DNA of 64,000 bases from positions 29,222,494-29,286,493 of the forward strand of contig OZ024729.1 of assembly GCA_964016875.1 (NCBI GenBank), in the 5' to 3' direction. Under the pieces are notes generated by a model. The model made no database searches. It worked only from the letters and a program-made list of their open reading frames with translations, and was not told where the DNA came from. Source of the DNA: Fallopia convolvulus. Taxonomy: Eukaryota > Streptophyta > Magnoliopsida > Caryophyllales > Polygonaceae. Shown here piece after piece: positions 11,186 through 23,654 of the stretch (the first letter of the stretch is position 1; every line of letters begins with the position of its first letter). The position numbers and the translations under genes are program-made.

Positions 11186-13973
11186 ATGCTAGCTGGACGT
11201 CGAAGGCTTGAATTTGACAGCACCGGTTATTATTCAGATCCTGAACGTTCCCTGCATCGTAGACGTCGAGAGAACCGAGCTATGGCTACACCCGAGGAGA
11301 TGACTCGTTAGATGGCCGAATTCCAGAGGCAGATGGAGGCGTTAAAGACCGAAAGAGATGCCACTAATGCCAAGGCTGAGCGTCAACGAGTCAAAAGTGT
11401 TCGTCTACAGGAAGAGCTGAATGCCTATCCGAGGAATGCCAAAGAATATATGCATCCAGAACTGAGGGTGCCGGAGTCTCCAATTGTGCTTCTAGAGATA
11501 GAGAAACCTTTTGAGATAAAGTCTCAATTTATATCCTTGATCAAACGGGCTCAGTTTGAAGGGAAACCTAGTAAGTGCCCTATGGAACATGTTAGAAATT
11601 TTCTAGATTTATGTGACACCATAGCTGCTGAAGGTGTCTCACTCGAATATGTTCTGTTAAAAGCTTTCAGATGGTCTCTTACTGGAAAGGCCCTGAGCTG
11701 GTTGGAGAGCTTACCTTCTAAGTCTATCAGGACTTGGAAGACTTTGTATGATCAATTTCTTACAAAATTTTTCCCTCCTACCAAGATGACGGAGTTGAGA
11801 AAGCGCATCACCTCCTATCACCAACTGCCTAATGAGACTTTTGTTGAAACATGGGAAAGATTTAAGGAGATGCTTAGACAATGCCCTACTCATGGACAAC
11901 CTTTATATGTGCTCCAAGAAATCTTTTTTCAGAGTATAAATGCAGAAACAAAGAATCGCATCAACATGCATACAACATGCGGTTTTATAGAGATGGAACC
12001 TACGGTTGCATGGGAATTGTTGGACAAGCTGTCTAACTATGATGCCTAACAAGGAAGAAGTTGACCCAGATGTCAAAAATCAATTTCTGCAAGACGAGGT
12101 CAACTGCCTGAAGAAGCAGATAAGTTTTCTAAAATCCTCTCAATCTTGTCAAGAATGTGGCTCTTCTGCCCATACAACTTCTGCTTGCACTAACATAGAG
12201 CAGGTAAGAGCCGATGAGACATATGTTGAAGTGAACTATATGAGAGGCCCATACAGAAACCGGCCTAGTAATTTTGACAGGTCGAACAATTATCCAACGC
12301 GGGGCAATCAAAATCCGAATGCTAACTATGCAGTGCCTCCACCGGATAGAAGACCTGCACCATATCGACCTCCAGGCTATCAAGAGCCACCATCATGGGT
12401 ACAAGGGTTACAGGAAGGCATTAACGGAGTGAATAACAAGGTTAACAAAGTTCAAGCCAACCTTAACAATCAAAACAAACAATGGGGAGAGTTCGATATG
12501 TGGAAGAAGAATGTCGATTCCCAACCAGGGAACCTTGCTGCACAGATTCCAAGACCACAAGGGCAACTCCCGGGCTGTCCCGAGGAGAAGCCTAAGGGAC
12601 AAATAGCAGCGGTACACCTTAGGAGCGGAAAGACACTACCGAAGAGTGTCCAAGCTAAGGACAAGGGCCCTACGACTAAAGAGGACGCCACGGTTCAGCT
12701 CGGTAACGAGTTAGCGAGAGCAAGTACCGAACTGGCACACCACGGTGACGAGGCTCCCAGGTTCGTCAACGACCCTAATCTTGGTAAGTTTGCTGATCTG
12801 AGCCCATCTCTCAATCCCAGGCTAGTTACCGACCCCATCAGGGTCGGTAACGATCCTCCAAGAGCTCCTAACGACCCTAGTGTCGACTCGGTAACATCAC
12901 CTCTCAAGCCTGACTTGGTTCCGAGAATGAGGAAATCTCTTCCTTTTCCTATTAAGAAATCAAAGGACTCTACTGAGAGTAAGTTCAAGCGTTTCGTAAA
13001 GATTCTCCAGGGCATTAATATTTCCATCCCATTCGCTGAGGCCCTAAGCGAAATGCCGGCTTACACGAAATTTTTGAAAGATATTCTTAGCAGGAAAAGA
13101 TCCATCATAGAGCTACAAGATGAGGTCCGATCTATTGCTCTACCAGAAAAGCTAGGAGACCCAGGGAGATTTGCCATAACAATTGGCATAGGCAATCATA
13201 AATTCAAAGCTCTATGTGATTTAGGAGCCAGTGCTAGTTTACTTCCCCTGTCAATCTGGTCAAAAGACAACATGGGACCATTAGAGCCTGTAGACATGAA
13301 CCTCTACATGGCAGACAGATCAAGCGTAAAGGCCACAGGAGTCGTGGACGATTATCCCATTCAAGTTGGGAAATTCTTTATTCCAAATGATTTCATCATC
13401 CTCCATATGCCTGAAGACCCTCATGTCCCTATTATCCTAGGCAGGCCATTCCTAGCTACAGCAGGTGCTAGGGTCGATGTGCGGAGGGGACTCCTCACTT
13501 TCAATATTGGAGAAGAACGCGTGGAATTCAGCCTTGACCAAAGCGCTAATGACCCAACTGCGGCTGCACAGATCGAGTTGACTCAACCAGAACTCGACAT
13601 AGCTGTTCCTCACGATCCTCCTCCAAGTACAAAAGAGAATGAGAACTTCACACAGATCCCTACCGAACCTCCTTGGCCCATTACCGAACCCCGCATGTAG
13701 GGCTATAATCCAGGTGAGTACTCTAACCATGAATTCGCTAATGCTGGTTATGACTCTTCTTTATACTTTGTTCCTACACCGTGCTCCACTATTTATGTTA
13801 TAGAGGAGTCCAGACCACCTTGGTTTTCGGATTTCACTAACCCTTATGTAGGAATACCGGTCATATTGATAGAAGATAAAGGACCCAATTTAGTGACTCA
13901 AGCCAATAATGCCTACATAGCTAAGTACGGGGTACCTCAAGACCCTAACATAGCTGCAAACGAGCCACCTTGA
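11186..13973 (+). pseudogene. gag-protease of Ath-C, broken
   Basis: Virus-like-particle protein and aspartic protease of the element. A 41-codon leader from ATG 11186 ends at TAG 11309-11311, and the same frame resumes at ATG 11312. The gag capsid region follows (about 11500-12000). A deletion at about 12047 between two ATGCC repeats shifts the frame; the intact copy in Ath-E shows what was lost. Next come a CQECGSSAHTTSAC zinc knuckle (CX2CX4HX4C, about 12148-12190), a proline/NDP-rich linker and an Athila-type protease with DLGAS at about 13220. TAG at 13698 interrupts the tail, which otherwise runs to TGA 13971-13973. No reverse transcriptase follows. Confidence 0.85.
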
Positions 13974-15190
13974 GCCAAGGTAAGTACGTCGGGCTGACGA
14001 CGTTAAAAATAGCGCTTACGGGAGGCAACTCGGTACTTTTAATATAGTTTAGTTTTTCTTTTTAGATCTTTTTCCTAGTTTTCTTTTGAGTTTTTCTAGT
14101 AGTTTAGAAGTAGAAAGATAGAATAGTTTTAAGCTAACAAGATGCAGGAGTTGGGCTCGTAAATCACTTGAAAAGAGGCTACGACGGTTCGTTAACGACC
14201 CAACCTAAGGTCGTTAACGACCCAGTTTGGCGACCCGAATAGGCGAAACGGGCAGGTAAGTTTTTTTTACCCTAATCTATCTTATATCTTTACCATGAGC
14301 CACCCCTTTCACCTCTTCCCCTACCTCTAGCCTTCTCCCATAAAAACCCTTTCAAACCTCCCAAAACTCCACTCTCAATCTCTCAATCTAAAAGCTTAAA
14401 TTCTCCAAGAATCCTACCGATATTTCTCACCACCGATCGGAAATCTCACCACCACCGAACTTCGGAGCCCCACCCTAAGTTAACGAGTTCGCCGCCCTTG
14501 CTTTGCTTATCGACGAGATCCAAGCTCGTTAATCACCCAAAATTTCGATCTTTGTTCTTCAAATTCTCGTTCTAACGATATGATTTCTAAACCCTAACTC
14601 TCTATTTGCATGATTCATGGTTTATAGGGTCGAAATTTCATATCTCGTAGCTAGTTCATATAGAAGATCGAATGGCATGTTACTTGTTGCTCAAAGATGT
14701 TATTGCTTGATATTTTGGTAGTTGATCTTTATTTCTATGGGTTTGTTCTTGCTTGATTTTCCATGGATATTTGATTAAGAAACGCATGAACTACTTTGTT
14801 TTGGAATTGTTTTATCTTCACCATTAGTTTCTTGGGCAATTTTAGCATGTTCGGGATAGGCAATTGAGCAAGTATGGGGTGCAAATACCCGATTATGTGT
14901 TTTACGTAGGATTATGATTGATGCATGCTTGATTCATGACTTAAATTTGGAGTAATTTACACTCGGAAATTCACGACTGGTTCTCGTACAGGCTCGTTAA
15001 CAACCTGCCTAGTTTCGTTAACGACCTACGTATTATCAAAGCCTAAAAATCAGTCCAGATCCTTTACCGACCCCCGGTTGGGTCGTTAACGGGGCATCCC
15101 GAGAGCTACTTCGAGACCAAGTATGGGTTTTCTTGTCTAATGATGTGAGTGGATCTTATCTTGGAAAAGTTGTTTTTTTTGTAGGTCCAC
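13974..15190 (+). other. untranslated spacer of Ath-C
   Basis: Begins with the element-typical stretch at 13985-14030 reading GCGCTTACGGGAGGCAAC, which in Athila-type elements lies near the end of the coding region. Paired palindromes stand at 14190/14212 and 14996/15017. No ORF is recognisable. Confidence 0.7.
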
Positions 15191-16741
15191 ATGGCAAGTT
15201 CTAACCGAGCCGCAACCCAAAGGAAGAAGAGGAATCAACGATCCCCATCTCCACCCCGCATGGACAACATGATCTTGCGCACTCAAGGACAAGCGGACCG
15301 CTACAATGCCATACTAGACAAGGACCACTATACTAGGTGGTTCTCGAGGTCGAGTGCTAAGTAAATGAGGATCTATGATGATGTCAAGGAGGCCTTTTCT
15401 ATTCTCGGTGTACCTCACTTGTTGAAGAAGGTGAATGTACCACACTTCCCGGCTCTCACATCCGAGTTCCTAGCCACTCTAGAGACAAGATTCCCGACGA
15501 AGACTTCGGAAGGACGAATCAGATTCAGGCTCAGTAATGTGAACCGTGAGTTTACTTTGGCGGAGTTCAATGGTATTCTTGAGCTCCCAAATCCTTCTCG
15601 AGATTACAGTCTAAAGGATTACAAGGTGACAAGGACTTGGAGCTACATTACCGGGGAAGTAGAGCCTTCCGCTGCAGCATTATCCGGGGCAAGCATCGTC
15701 AAACCCATTTTTCGGATCATCCTCCGAGTCCTAGCCACTACATTCTGGCCTAAGAGAGAGTTGAACATGCCGACAAGGATAGAAGTTGCATGCCTCCGCA
15801 CCATTCTATTCGAGGAACCCGCCCCATTGAACTTGGGGTATGAATGGCTATACTATGTTGAGAAGTCGATCAAGTCGAAGGAAGTATGGTGCAGAAACTT
15901 AGTTAGTCTCTTGGCGACCAATCTTGGAGTTGATCTATCCCTCTACACACCGGCCCACGCGCAATTACTCAACCGGAATTATTGGTTTAACTCTGGTATT
16001 TTCACTTAGGGTCGTGATGGGTACACTACAAAGGTCCACGACCGAGATGTTTCACCCACCCTGGATAAGCTGGAGCTGCTTTATGTACCGAATTGGTACG
16101 AGGCATGGACGGGGCATGCATTCTCGTTAGAGCCCAAGCCGCAAGATGAGTTAACGCTCCGGTCATGTGAGTCCCGGTTTGAAAGAGAGGAAGAAGCCAT
16201 GGACGAAGATGAAGATGAGACTGAAGAAGCTACCAAGGGAGGTACAGAAGAGCTCGACATCGAGGTAGATGACCTCGATACAGAAATTCTGGGCACCAAT
16301 ATCTTCGTTAACGAGCCCACCAGGGTCGTTAACGACCACTTCAAGGCTTCTGCCGAGGCTCCTACCGAGGCTCACAACGTCGGTAACGAATCCCCGCAAC
16401 AACCTATTGACCCACAGTCATATGGTCTCATGCCTTACAATCCTGTACTTTTTCAAGACCATTTCCAAACCCACTACCAACCACCTCCTCAGCCCGAGTA
16501 CATTGGATCGAGTATCCCGCCTCCATGGGTCGACGATCTTTCTGCTCAAATGCAGGAGCTTAACCTTTAGCAGACACATATTCGTCGGAGGATGGATAGA
16601 TGGGAGAGTGTCTATTCTGCTCGCATGGCAATGGAGGATACGAGGCATCAACAGAGAGAGGCGGAGGATGCAGAGCGTTGGAGGACGATGTATGCCTTCA
16701 TGGGGAACTTCGAGCATTATTTTCCACCACCTGGGTGCTGA
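15191..16741 (+). pseudogene. ORF-1 of Ath-C (ATHILA ORF-1 / plant transposon protein type), broken
   Basis: A 516-codon frame from ATG 15191 to TGA 16739-16741, interrupted by TAA 15362, TAG 16007 and TAG 16568. Its intact region matches the Ath-E copy closely. The N-terminal half, with PTRIEVACLRTILFE-type sequence around 15770-15820, resembles the plant retrotransposon ORF-1 family (ATHILA ORF-1, or the related putative plant transposon protein domain). The C-terminal half is acidic then proline-rich. Function in the family is unknown. Its position after gag-protease is where pol or an extra ORF would stand. Confidence 0.7.
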
Positions 16742-18441
16742 TTCAGTTTGAAGAGTGTTTTCTTTTCTGCTTTGAGGATCTTGTAAGTTTTTCTTTTATT
16801 TTCGTTCCTTTGTTTTCTTTTCTTTTCTTCTTCTTATTTTCATTACAGTGGGGACACTGTAATTTTAAGTATGGGGTAGGAAAGGATAGAAAAGTTAGTG
16901 TCTTGTTTGTTTAGTGTCTTATGTGTTTTAAGTACTTTATTTAATTTCTTAAAAATCAAAAATTTGAAAAAATAATTGAAAAATTGAAAATTCCACAAAA
17001 AAAAGAGTTTTAGAATTGATAGATACCCTTTTTCTTATGGTTCTATGATAGTAGTTGCTAGCATGGTCATATAATTCCTTGGAAGCATGTCTTTGATAAG
17101 TATAGCCGGATTCTTGTTTTGAAACTATTTGTATGAAAGAATAGCATATGAGGAAATTGAGCATGTATACTTTTTAGTATAAGTGATGCAATCCAACGAA
17201 ATAATTTCCTTATGAGTTATTTTTGGCCTTATAGGGAGAACATAAAAAATCCCTCTTCTTTTTCTAGTGTGATTTACTCTCTATATGCATATTATCTCTT
17301 AGAATTGTGATGGTTATCTATTACTTGAGACCTATATAAGATTTATAGTTCATTGCATGTGAAATCATATGATAGAGAACTTATTTTTTATAAACCTTAC
17401 TAATCCATATCCACCTTATCATTATTCCTTTTTTTTGAAGCCAAGTTTTAGCCTTTTAAGCCCTTTATTTTTAGCTCCACAAAATTGTTCCCTAGCCGAG
17501 ATAAGCTTCACCCTATCCGGGGATTAGGACTTAGATTGAAGAGGTTTGTTTTGTTAAGTAAAAAGATATAATTGGTTTTGAAATTTAGGGATTATTGGGA
17601 AGAGTATATTGGAAGTCTCTTGGTTTATTTTGTAAAAAGAAAGATCTCTTGGTGTAAAGGATGCACAAATGAAGAAGAGAAGTTGAAAAAAAAGTGCAGA
17701 AAACGAGTAGAAGTTAGCTCGGTTAACGACCCTGCTGGTTCGTTAACGAGGTTGCGCAAGCATGAAAAAAAGAGTTGAAAGAAATAAGAAAAGGAAAGAG
17801 AAGTAAGATGTGCATTTGTGTTTAAAGACAAACCAGAGATTCTTTTGAGTTATTTTATGAGACTTTCTAGGATATGTTGGGTGAGTGAGAAAGGAAGTGC
17901 ATAATGTTGAGTGAGTTTGGTATGTTATCTTTTGAGAGTTTTGGTGTATGTGTGAGTTTGTAGGAGTCTTTGATTCCCAGATATTATTAGCACCACATAG
18001 CCAAAATATTTCCACGCCTTATTGTCTTTACCAAGCCCCATTACAACCCGGCCGAATGGAAGCTTCTATGAAGTTTTTATTGAGCCTAAGTTCTCTTGAT
18101 GATTTTTGCTTGTTTTGGCAAATCTTAGGTGGAGAGTTTGGTGATATAAGTTCCAATTTCTATGAGTTTTTGTATATAAGATGAGTTGAGAGATGAATTT
18201 ATAAAGCCTAAACACTTGAGAGTTGAGTGAAACACATTATCCCTTGTGAGGTTGGATTGTATTTTCTTATGTCTATTTGGTGTATATACATGTGATGACA
18301 TTGATAGTCATTTGTTATTTTCTTCTATGTGTTGAAGTTGCTTTTTAGTTGATGGCTATTTGCTTGATGAGTATGTTTGTTTGGTTTTGATTTTTGTTTA
18401 GTGATTGCTTGAGGACAATCAAGTCTAAGTATGGGGTATTT
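16742..18441 (+). other. 3' untranslated region of Ath-C with two hairpin/purine modules
   Basis: Module 1: a 9-bp stem ATTACAGTG / CACTGTAAT with loop GGGA (16842-16863), followed by AAGTATGGGGTAGG. Module 2: GCTTG-AGGA-CAATC at 18407-18420, with one mismatch in the stem, followed by AAGTATGGGGTATT directly against the 3' LTR; this is the polypurine tract. A palindrome pair is at 17722/17742. No gene is seen. Confidence 0.7.
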
Positions 18442-19760
18442 TGATATTCATGTTTTTAGTCTAGTTTTTAGTATGTTTTATTAGTTTGTTTAGTTTAGTT
18501 TTAGTAGTTTTTAGGGTTAGTTTGTGTGTTTTTGGATGTGTTTGCATATTTTGTGAAAAGTATGGAAGCTACTCCGTTTTGTGTCTTTTTGTAGGTTTTG
18601 AGCAGAGAAAGAGCGCTTTTTGGAGCTGAATGGAGTACTATGGTGGAAGACGGAAGAGTACGTAGATAAGAAGTCGAAGTCCAGGCTTATAGAGTTGAAG
18701 AATTGAAGAAAACCAAATCCAGGCTCGTTAACGAGGCTGTGAAGGGTCGTTAACGAGGCTTAGAGATAGAAATTTTCGAGAGATCTTAACTCTACCGATC
18801 CTGTGCGGAAATCTATCTTGTTAATTCCGTGTCGGTAGGGTTTTTAATGAGTTTTAGGGTTATTATATTTTATGTTTTATGTCTTGTTATCTTTCTAGAT
18901 TATCTTTCTGTCTTTTTTAAGTTAGTTTCTATCTTTTAGGAAAGTTTTTATCTTCTAGCCTTTTTATTAGATAGCTTTATTAGTATAAATACCCTTCTTT
19001 CTAGCCTAGGAGGAGGGGGAGAGAGAAAAGAGGAGATCAGTTTTAGGAGAGCCGAGAGAGAGGAGAAGTCGAGAGAGTGATTATCGATTCAAGGTGGAAC
19101 GAGAACAAAGCCAGGGTCGGGGTTGAAACCCGGCATAGTTATGCATGTTTGATGAGTAAGTTGAAGTGTTGAATGCCTTTTATCTATTTTTAAATTGCTT
19201 GTTGTGTTTATGCCTAGATGAGAATCGAGGTAATTTGAGTTCTTAACTTGATTGAGAGAGAAAGTTATAGACTTGAAGGTTGATATTGTTCGATTTATGA
19301 AAGTTTCGAGCTTTGGATCTAAAACAAGTAATTGAGTGAATTAGTTTATGAGAATAGATTGATTTGCTTGATAGTCAGGGAAAGTTGATGAATTTATCTA
19401 TTTAAAGGCATGATCTTTATCTTCTTACAAGTTTATATGCATGGCTATGTTGTGGTAACCCTTGTCCTAGATTTTTATTCCTATTTGAGTTTTCCTCGTT
19501 ACATTCGTTACTGAGTTCATTGCCTCGGTACCGACCCTGTGTTTGAAGTCGTTAGTAGAGTTATCCAGGTTCGTTAACGACCTTGACAAAATCGTTAACG
19601 AGGTTGGTCGTAGGTGTTTTGTGTTGTTTTGCTTAGTTTTTTATTTCTTTGTAGTTGGTAAACAAACAACCGTGCTTCCCGTGGAACGATCCTGACTCCC
19701 CTATACTCACCGGGGTCTTGACTATAAATTTTATTTGTTGTCAAATCAACCCTCTCAACA
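18442..19760 (+). repeat. 3' LTR of Ath-C, internally deleted
   Basis: A 1,319-bp copy. Compared with the 5' LTR it lacks about 170 bp between two AGGGTCG repeats (the junction is at about 19113-19120), consistent with deletion between short direct repeats. Confidence 0.9.
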
Positions 19761-19768
19761 ACTACAAG

Positions 19769-20640
19769 ATCAAACAAATAAAAAAACAAAGTATTAGACA
19801 ATGGATTATGGAAAAACAACATGAAAACACTAAATACTTGAAAATTTCTACCAATTCGAACTCATATGTCAACTTCGATTTTAAACTTGAAATCAGCCCT
19901 AAGTTAAAAAAATCGAAAAGAGCAAGCACATACCTTAAATTTGAACCCATTAATAAGGAAAAACGAAAGAAGAATTGATCGAACGGAGAAACCAAAGATA
20001 AGAGTTGACAAATACAAAGAAGAACTAGTTGAATTTGTACCATGGAGAAAAGAAGAGAAAAATTGTACGCTGGTGTGTTCTGGACAATTGGAGATCGAAG
20101 ATGATAAAATTGACCAAATGACGAATTTGCCCTTGACTCTTAAAAGTAAAAAGAAACACGCGCTAATCACAGCCGTACAATGTAAACAATTTAACGGACA
20201 CAAGTAGTTTTCAGTTTTCACGCTAATAGGCGTTTCTATCTGATTCAACTCCTATCACTCAAATATGAAAGTTAATCATTAAAAACATATACTTTATTCA
20301 TAAAATACCCTAAAGGCAACAAATCTATATATAAGATGAAATTTTTTTTAGTACTCCGATACGTTTCTTTTAAGAAAAGATAGAAAGAATGCAATTTTTA
20401 TGTTTTTGAAATTTTATGTATATTTTAAGTAAATAATGAGTCATTTATGAATAGTTTAATTTATTAAGTTAATGAGTTAATAGCCAAAGTGGGTAAAAAT
20501 GTCCAAAATGATGATTTGTAACTTAATTTGTGTGATTTAGTAGGATCTTACGATCCCACTTACGATCCTACGATTCTATGCGATCATGTACGATCCTACT
20601 ATAATCATGTACGATCCAACTTGTTACGATTCATTACGCA
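19769..20640. other. right body of the hAT-like element
   Basis: AT-rich DNA between Ath-C and Gyp-A. It ends in a cluster of TACGATCC words (20545-20640) that mirrors the GGATCGTA cluster at 6942-6998. The open frames here are low complexity. Confidence 0.5.
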
Positions 20641-20645
20641 CGATC

Positions 20646-21118
20646 TGTTTTGGACAAAAATTTGACAAGCAAATCTCTGCCCTAGATTAGGGCACAATCG
20701 AATCGATAGGTAAACGAACACTTCGAGAAGGCGAGAATTATAGTGATACAAAGGACAAAAGCACTCTTTTGATTATCCACTTTGTAACCAGTAAGTGTGT
20801 ACATGTATAAACCGTAAAAACCTATCTATAAATCCCCTCAGTTCAACGTTTCTTTCCCACCTCCCACGATTTCCGAGTTTATAGGGCATATCCCTAACTA
20901 CTATCCACTTCCCGTGTATAACGGAGGTGAGAACCGTCATATCCGTTGTCCTCTGAACGCGCTCCTTTTCCTCGTGACGGAAGCCTTCTACCTTCACCTG
21001 AGTGACTGATGTTTTCTCTTCGTTCCTGGATTCTTTTGCGATCAAGCCACCCGGTGTCTTTCTTGTCTGCTTTTGGGCTCGGCTTACCAAATGGGCCAAA
21101 GAGATTTTGGGCCTAACA
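20646..21118 (-). repeat. 3' LTR of Gyp-A
   Basis: Intact 473-bp LTR. On the minus strand it is preceded by the polypurine tract GATTTGGGGGTAT (21119-21131). Confidence 0.9.
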
Positions 21119-21379
21119 ATACCCCCAAATCCTGATCCAAATCTTTTAGGGGGGATTTGGATCGGATTTGCCGCGTGAGCTACGGGTAGCATGTGACACG
21201 CGGCTTAACCCCGTCCGTCCGATCATTCTCGAGAGCATGAAGAGTCACATCGTTCAGGCTTTAAATGCTCTAGCCCGGACCTCTTCGGAGATATGCGCTA
21301 ACCTCCCTCTGTTTCTTGCCTCATCATCTTCTTGCTTCAATTCCAGTTCTTTACCCTGTTTCTCTATCACACGTTCTCC

Positions 21380-23654
21380 ATGGCCAAAATTGACGCTAAG
21401 GACATGGGTTTCGAGTCCTCCCATACCCTTGAAGCCCATGACTGCCGCCCTTGCTCTCTCTCCTCGGATGAAAGTGGAGTAGATAGTTCGAACTCACGGT
21501 TTTTTGGCCAGCACCAACTTCTACACCCCCACGTGCGAAGCCGTGGACTGGTCTAAAGAGGGCTGGATCTGCTTCTTGGAGTATCCCTTCACCCTAGGGG
21601 CTCTTTACCTTTTTCTCCATTGATCCTGAATTTCTTAATGGCTCTCAAAGCTTCTCCGGCACAACTGATGTCGTCGGTATGGAAGATTTTATATCAAATA
21701 AGCGAAATCTGTCTGGGAGAGAAGATTGATTTCACCGTGCAGGATCTACTGTGTGCTTACCGGCAGGGGCGTAGCCAGGAATTTGTGCCAGTGGGGGCTA
21801 AATTTATTTGGGTAATTTTTTTCGCTACAGAAATATCCCTGGCGAAGCCAGAATTTTTTTTTGGTATTTTAAAAAAAAATATAGAAAAAATTTGTATTTT
21901 TCTTTATACAAAAAAAATTATATAGAAAATTTTGTATTTTTTTTATAAAATTTTGTATTTTTATGTATAAAAAACCATTTCAATATAATATATATGTATA
22001 ATTAATCTGCTTTTTTCGGACCAAATAAGTTAGTTTTTATCAAATAACCTAGTTTTTTAACTATATTTATAAAATTTTTTTTTTTGAAAATCCCAGTGGG
22101 GGCTACAACCCCCATTGGGCATAACATGCCTCCGCCCCTGCTTATCGGGTTTGTCCCCTCAGGTCTAGGCGTTTTAATCTCCACGCGAGGGACGCCAAGA
22201 ACCCCTTGATTCCGAAATCAAAGGTGAATGATAAAGATTGGGCATCGCGTTTCTTTTTCGTGGAGAAGTCTACACTAGGTGCGATGTACCAAGCAGCCTT
22301 CTTTGACTCTTGGACTACTAAGAGTAAGTATCTCTAACCCTAATTTCAGCACCCCTCTATCGTTACCTGCCGTTTCTTATCGAATTTCCGATTTGGATGA
22401 CTTTACATGCAGTTCCGTCTAGCCTGGAGACCCACGTCTTGGAATCAGAAGCATACAGGAGACTCTTCGCTCTTCTTGAAGCAAAGAGAACGTACCGGAG
22501 GTCCGAGGAGCAAATGCTCGAAGGTGAATCCAGGAACAAGAAGACGGCCGTCACTGAGTGTCAATCAGATGGTGAGGATGACGTGAGATCGGGAAGCTCT
22601 GAGAAGACAATCGAGGATAATGCTCCGACGCTTGGAAAGCTTGCTGAGGTGACCACGAAGCCTGCGAAGAACCTTGCCAGTATGTGCTTTTTTCCTTGCC
22701 CTTGAATGTTGTAACAGCTTTACCTATGGGTTTTAACGTTTGTCTTCCCAAAAGCTTCTTCTTCCTTGGGGAGGAGTTTCTCTGCTACAGCTCTGATTCA
22801 GCGCAAACTGCGGTCGAGTGACAAGAAACCTCCTTTGGACCCCAAGGTAAATATTGAGGCCGCGACGAAGGTGACCCCCGCCAAGAGACCACCGCTTGGT
22901 GTTACAGAAGTCATTGACCTAGATGAGAAGGGTCCCTCGGATTTGTGGCAGAAGCTCCGTGGTGCTCACGGTTCAAAGAAGCCTCGCTTGGAAGTTCCCA
23001 CTCCCGCCCTGGTTAGGGATGTCGGTCTATCGGTTTGGAAGGTTCGCTTTCATCCAGTTATTCTTCTTCTTTCTTTCTTTCTTTTTATATCTCACCGCGG
23101 AGGACGTCCTGCTCTGGTGTATAGGCCTTATAAGGCATTCTCTGGGTTGCTGATGCTGTTGACAAGGAAGACCAGGTTTTAAGAGAGCATCAGGCTATGT
23201 GGGACGCCGAGAAGTCTGCTTTGGAGAGGGAAGTGGCCCTCGCGACCGAACGCCGGAAGACGGATGCGAGCGAGCTTGTGAGGCTCACTGAGGCGGTCGA
23301 GCACCATTCCTCTCAAGCTGCTTCGGATCGATCCAAGATTGCCGAGCTCGAGGTTGCGAATAGGAAGATCCATAAGGAGGCTGGCGAGATTGGAGCCTAC
23401 TATTCGATGATGTCATGGCCGGTCAGCATTCAGACTGGGACCTGGACGCTAAGATCGCATCCTTTCATGATTGCTACCCCCCAGATCAGCCGACTCCTGG
23501 CGATGAGCTTTTCTCCTTTATCGACGCGGAGGAAGATTGTGGCGATCGTGATCTGAGCGCTGGCGTAGCACCTGATCAAGGCAAGGGGCTGGACGGGCTT
23601 CCAGTGAGTGAGAGGCAACAACCAAGGGGCGCTTCTGACAAGGACGAAGATTAG
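21380..23654 (+). pseudogene. spliced antisense ORF of Gyp-A (plant transposon protein type)
   Basis: On the strand opposite to gag-pol. A conserved-looking domain runs from about 21505, with EGWICFLEYPFTLG-type sequence and one frame break, to SPAQLMSSVWKILY (about 21650-21690). It is interrupted by a MITE and resumes with DKDWASRFFFVEKSTLG (about 22230-22280). Intron-like gaps are 22324-22412 (GTAAGT...GCAG), 22680-22754 (GTATGT...AAAG) and about 23042-23175. A basic linker and a coiled coil (23197-23390) follow, then an acidic tail ending DKDED at 23654. Extra antisense ORFs near the 3' LTR are known from Tat/Retand-type elements; their function is not established. This copy is broken by the MITE and at least one frameshift. 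Confidence 0.65.
21764..22140. mobile_element. 377-bp hAT-type MITE inside the antisense ORF
   Basis: Ends CAGGGGCGTA and, reverse-complemented, CAGGGGCGGA (9 of 10). The flanking duplication is CTTACCGG (21756-21763) and CTTATCGG (22141-22148), 7 of 8. Removing the element and one copy of the duplication restores continuity of the surrounding reading frame. The interior is AT-rich with no ORF. Confidence 0.85.

Larger units (their letters stand above)
9571..19760 (+). mobile_element. Ath-C: Athila-like Ty3/gypsy element without pol
   Basis: A 10.2-kb element with LTRs at 9571-11069 and 18442-19760, both TGATATTC...CTCAACA. Order: 5' LTR, primer-binding site, gag-protease, ORF-1, untranslated region with two hairpin/purine modules, 3' LTR. 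No reverse transcriptase, RNase H or integrase is present. The flanks share the 8-bp word ACTACAAG (9563-9570, 19761-19768) rather than the 5 bp seen for its relatives. Same family as Ath-E and solo LTRs D, G and H. Confidence 0.9.

Noticed and set aside
12695..13027. Antisense ORF of 110 codons within gag of Ath-C
   Set aside because: It is a frame shadow of the proline/NDP-rich linker and is not kept open beyond it in Ath-E.
16081..16402. Minus-strand ORFs opposite ORF-1
   Set aside because: Serine/valine-rich shadows of the acidic coding strand.
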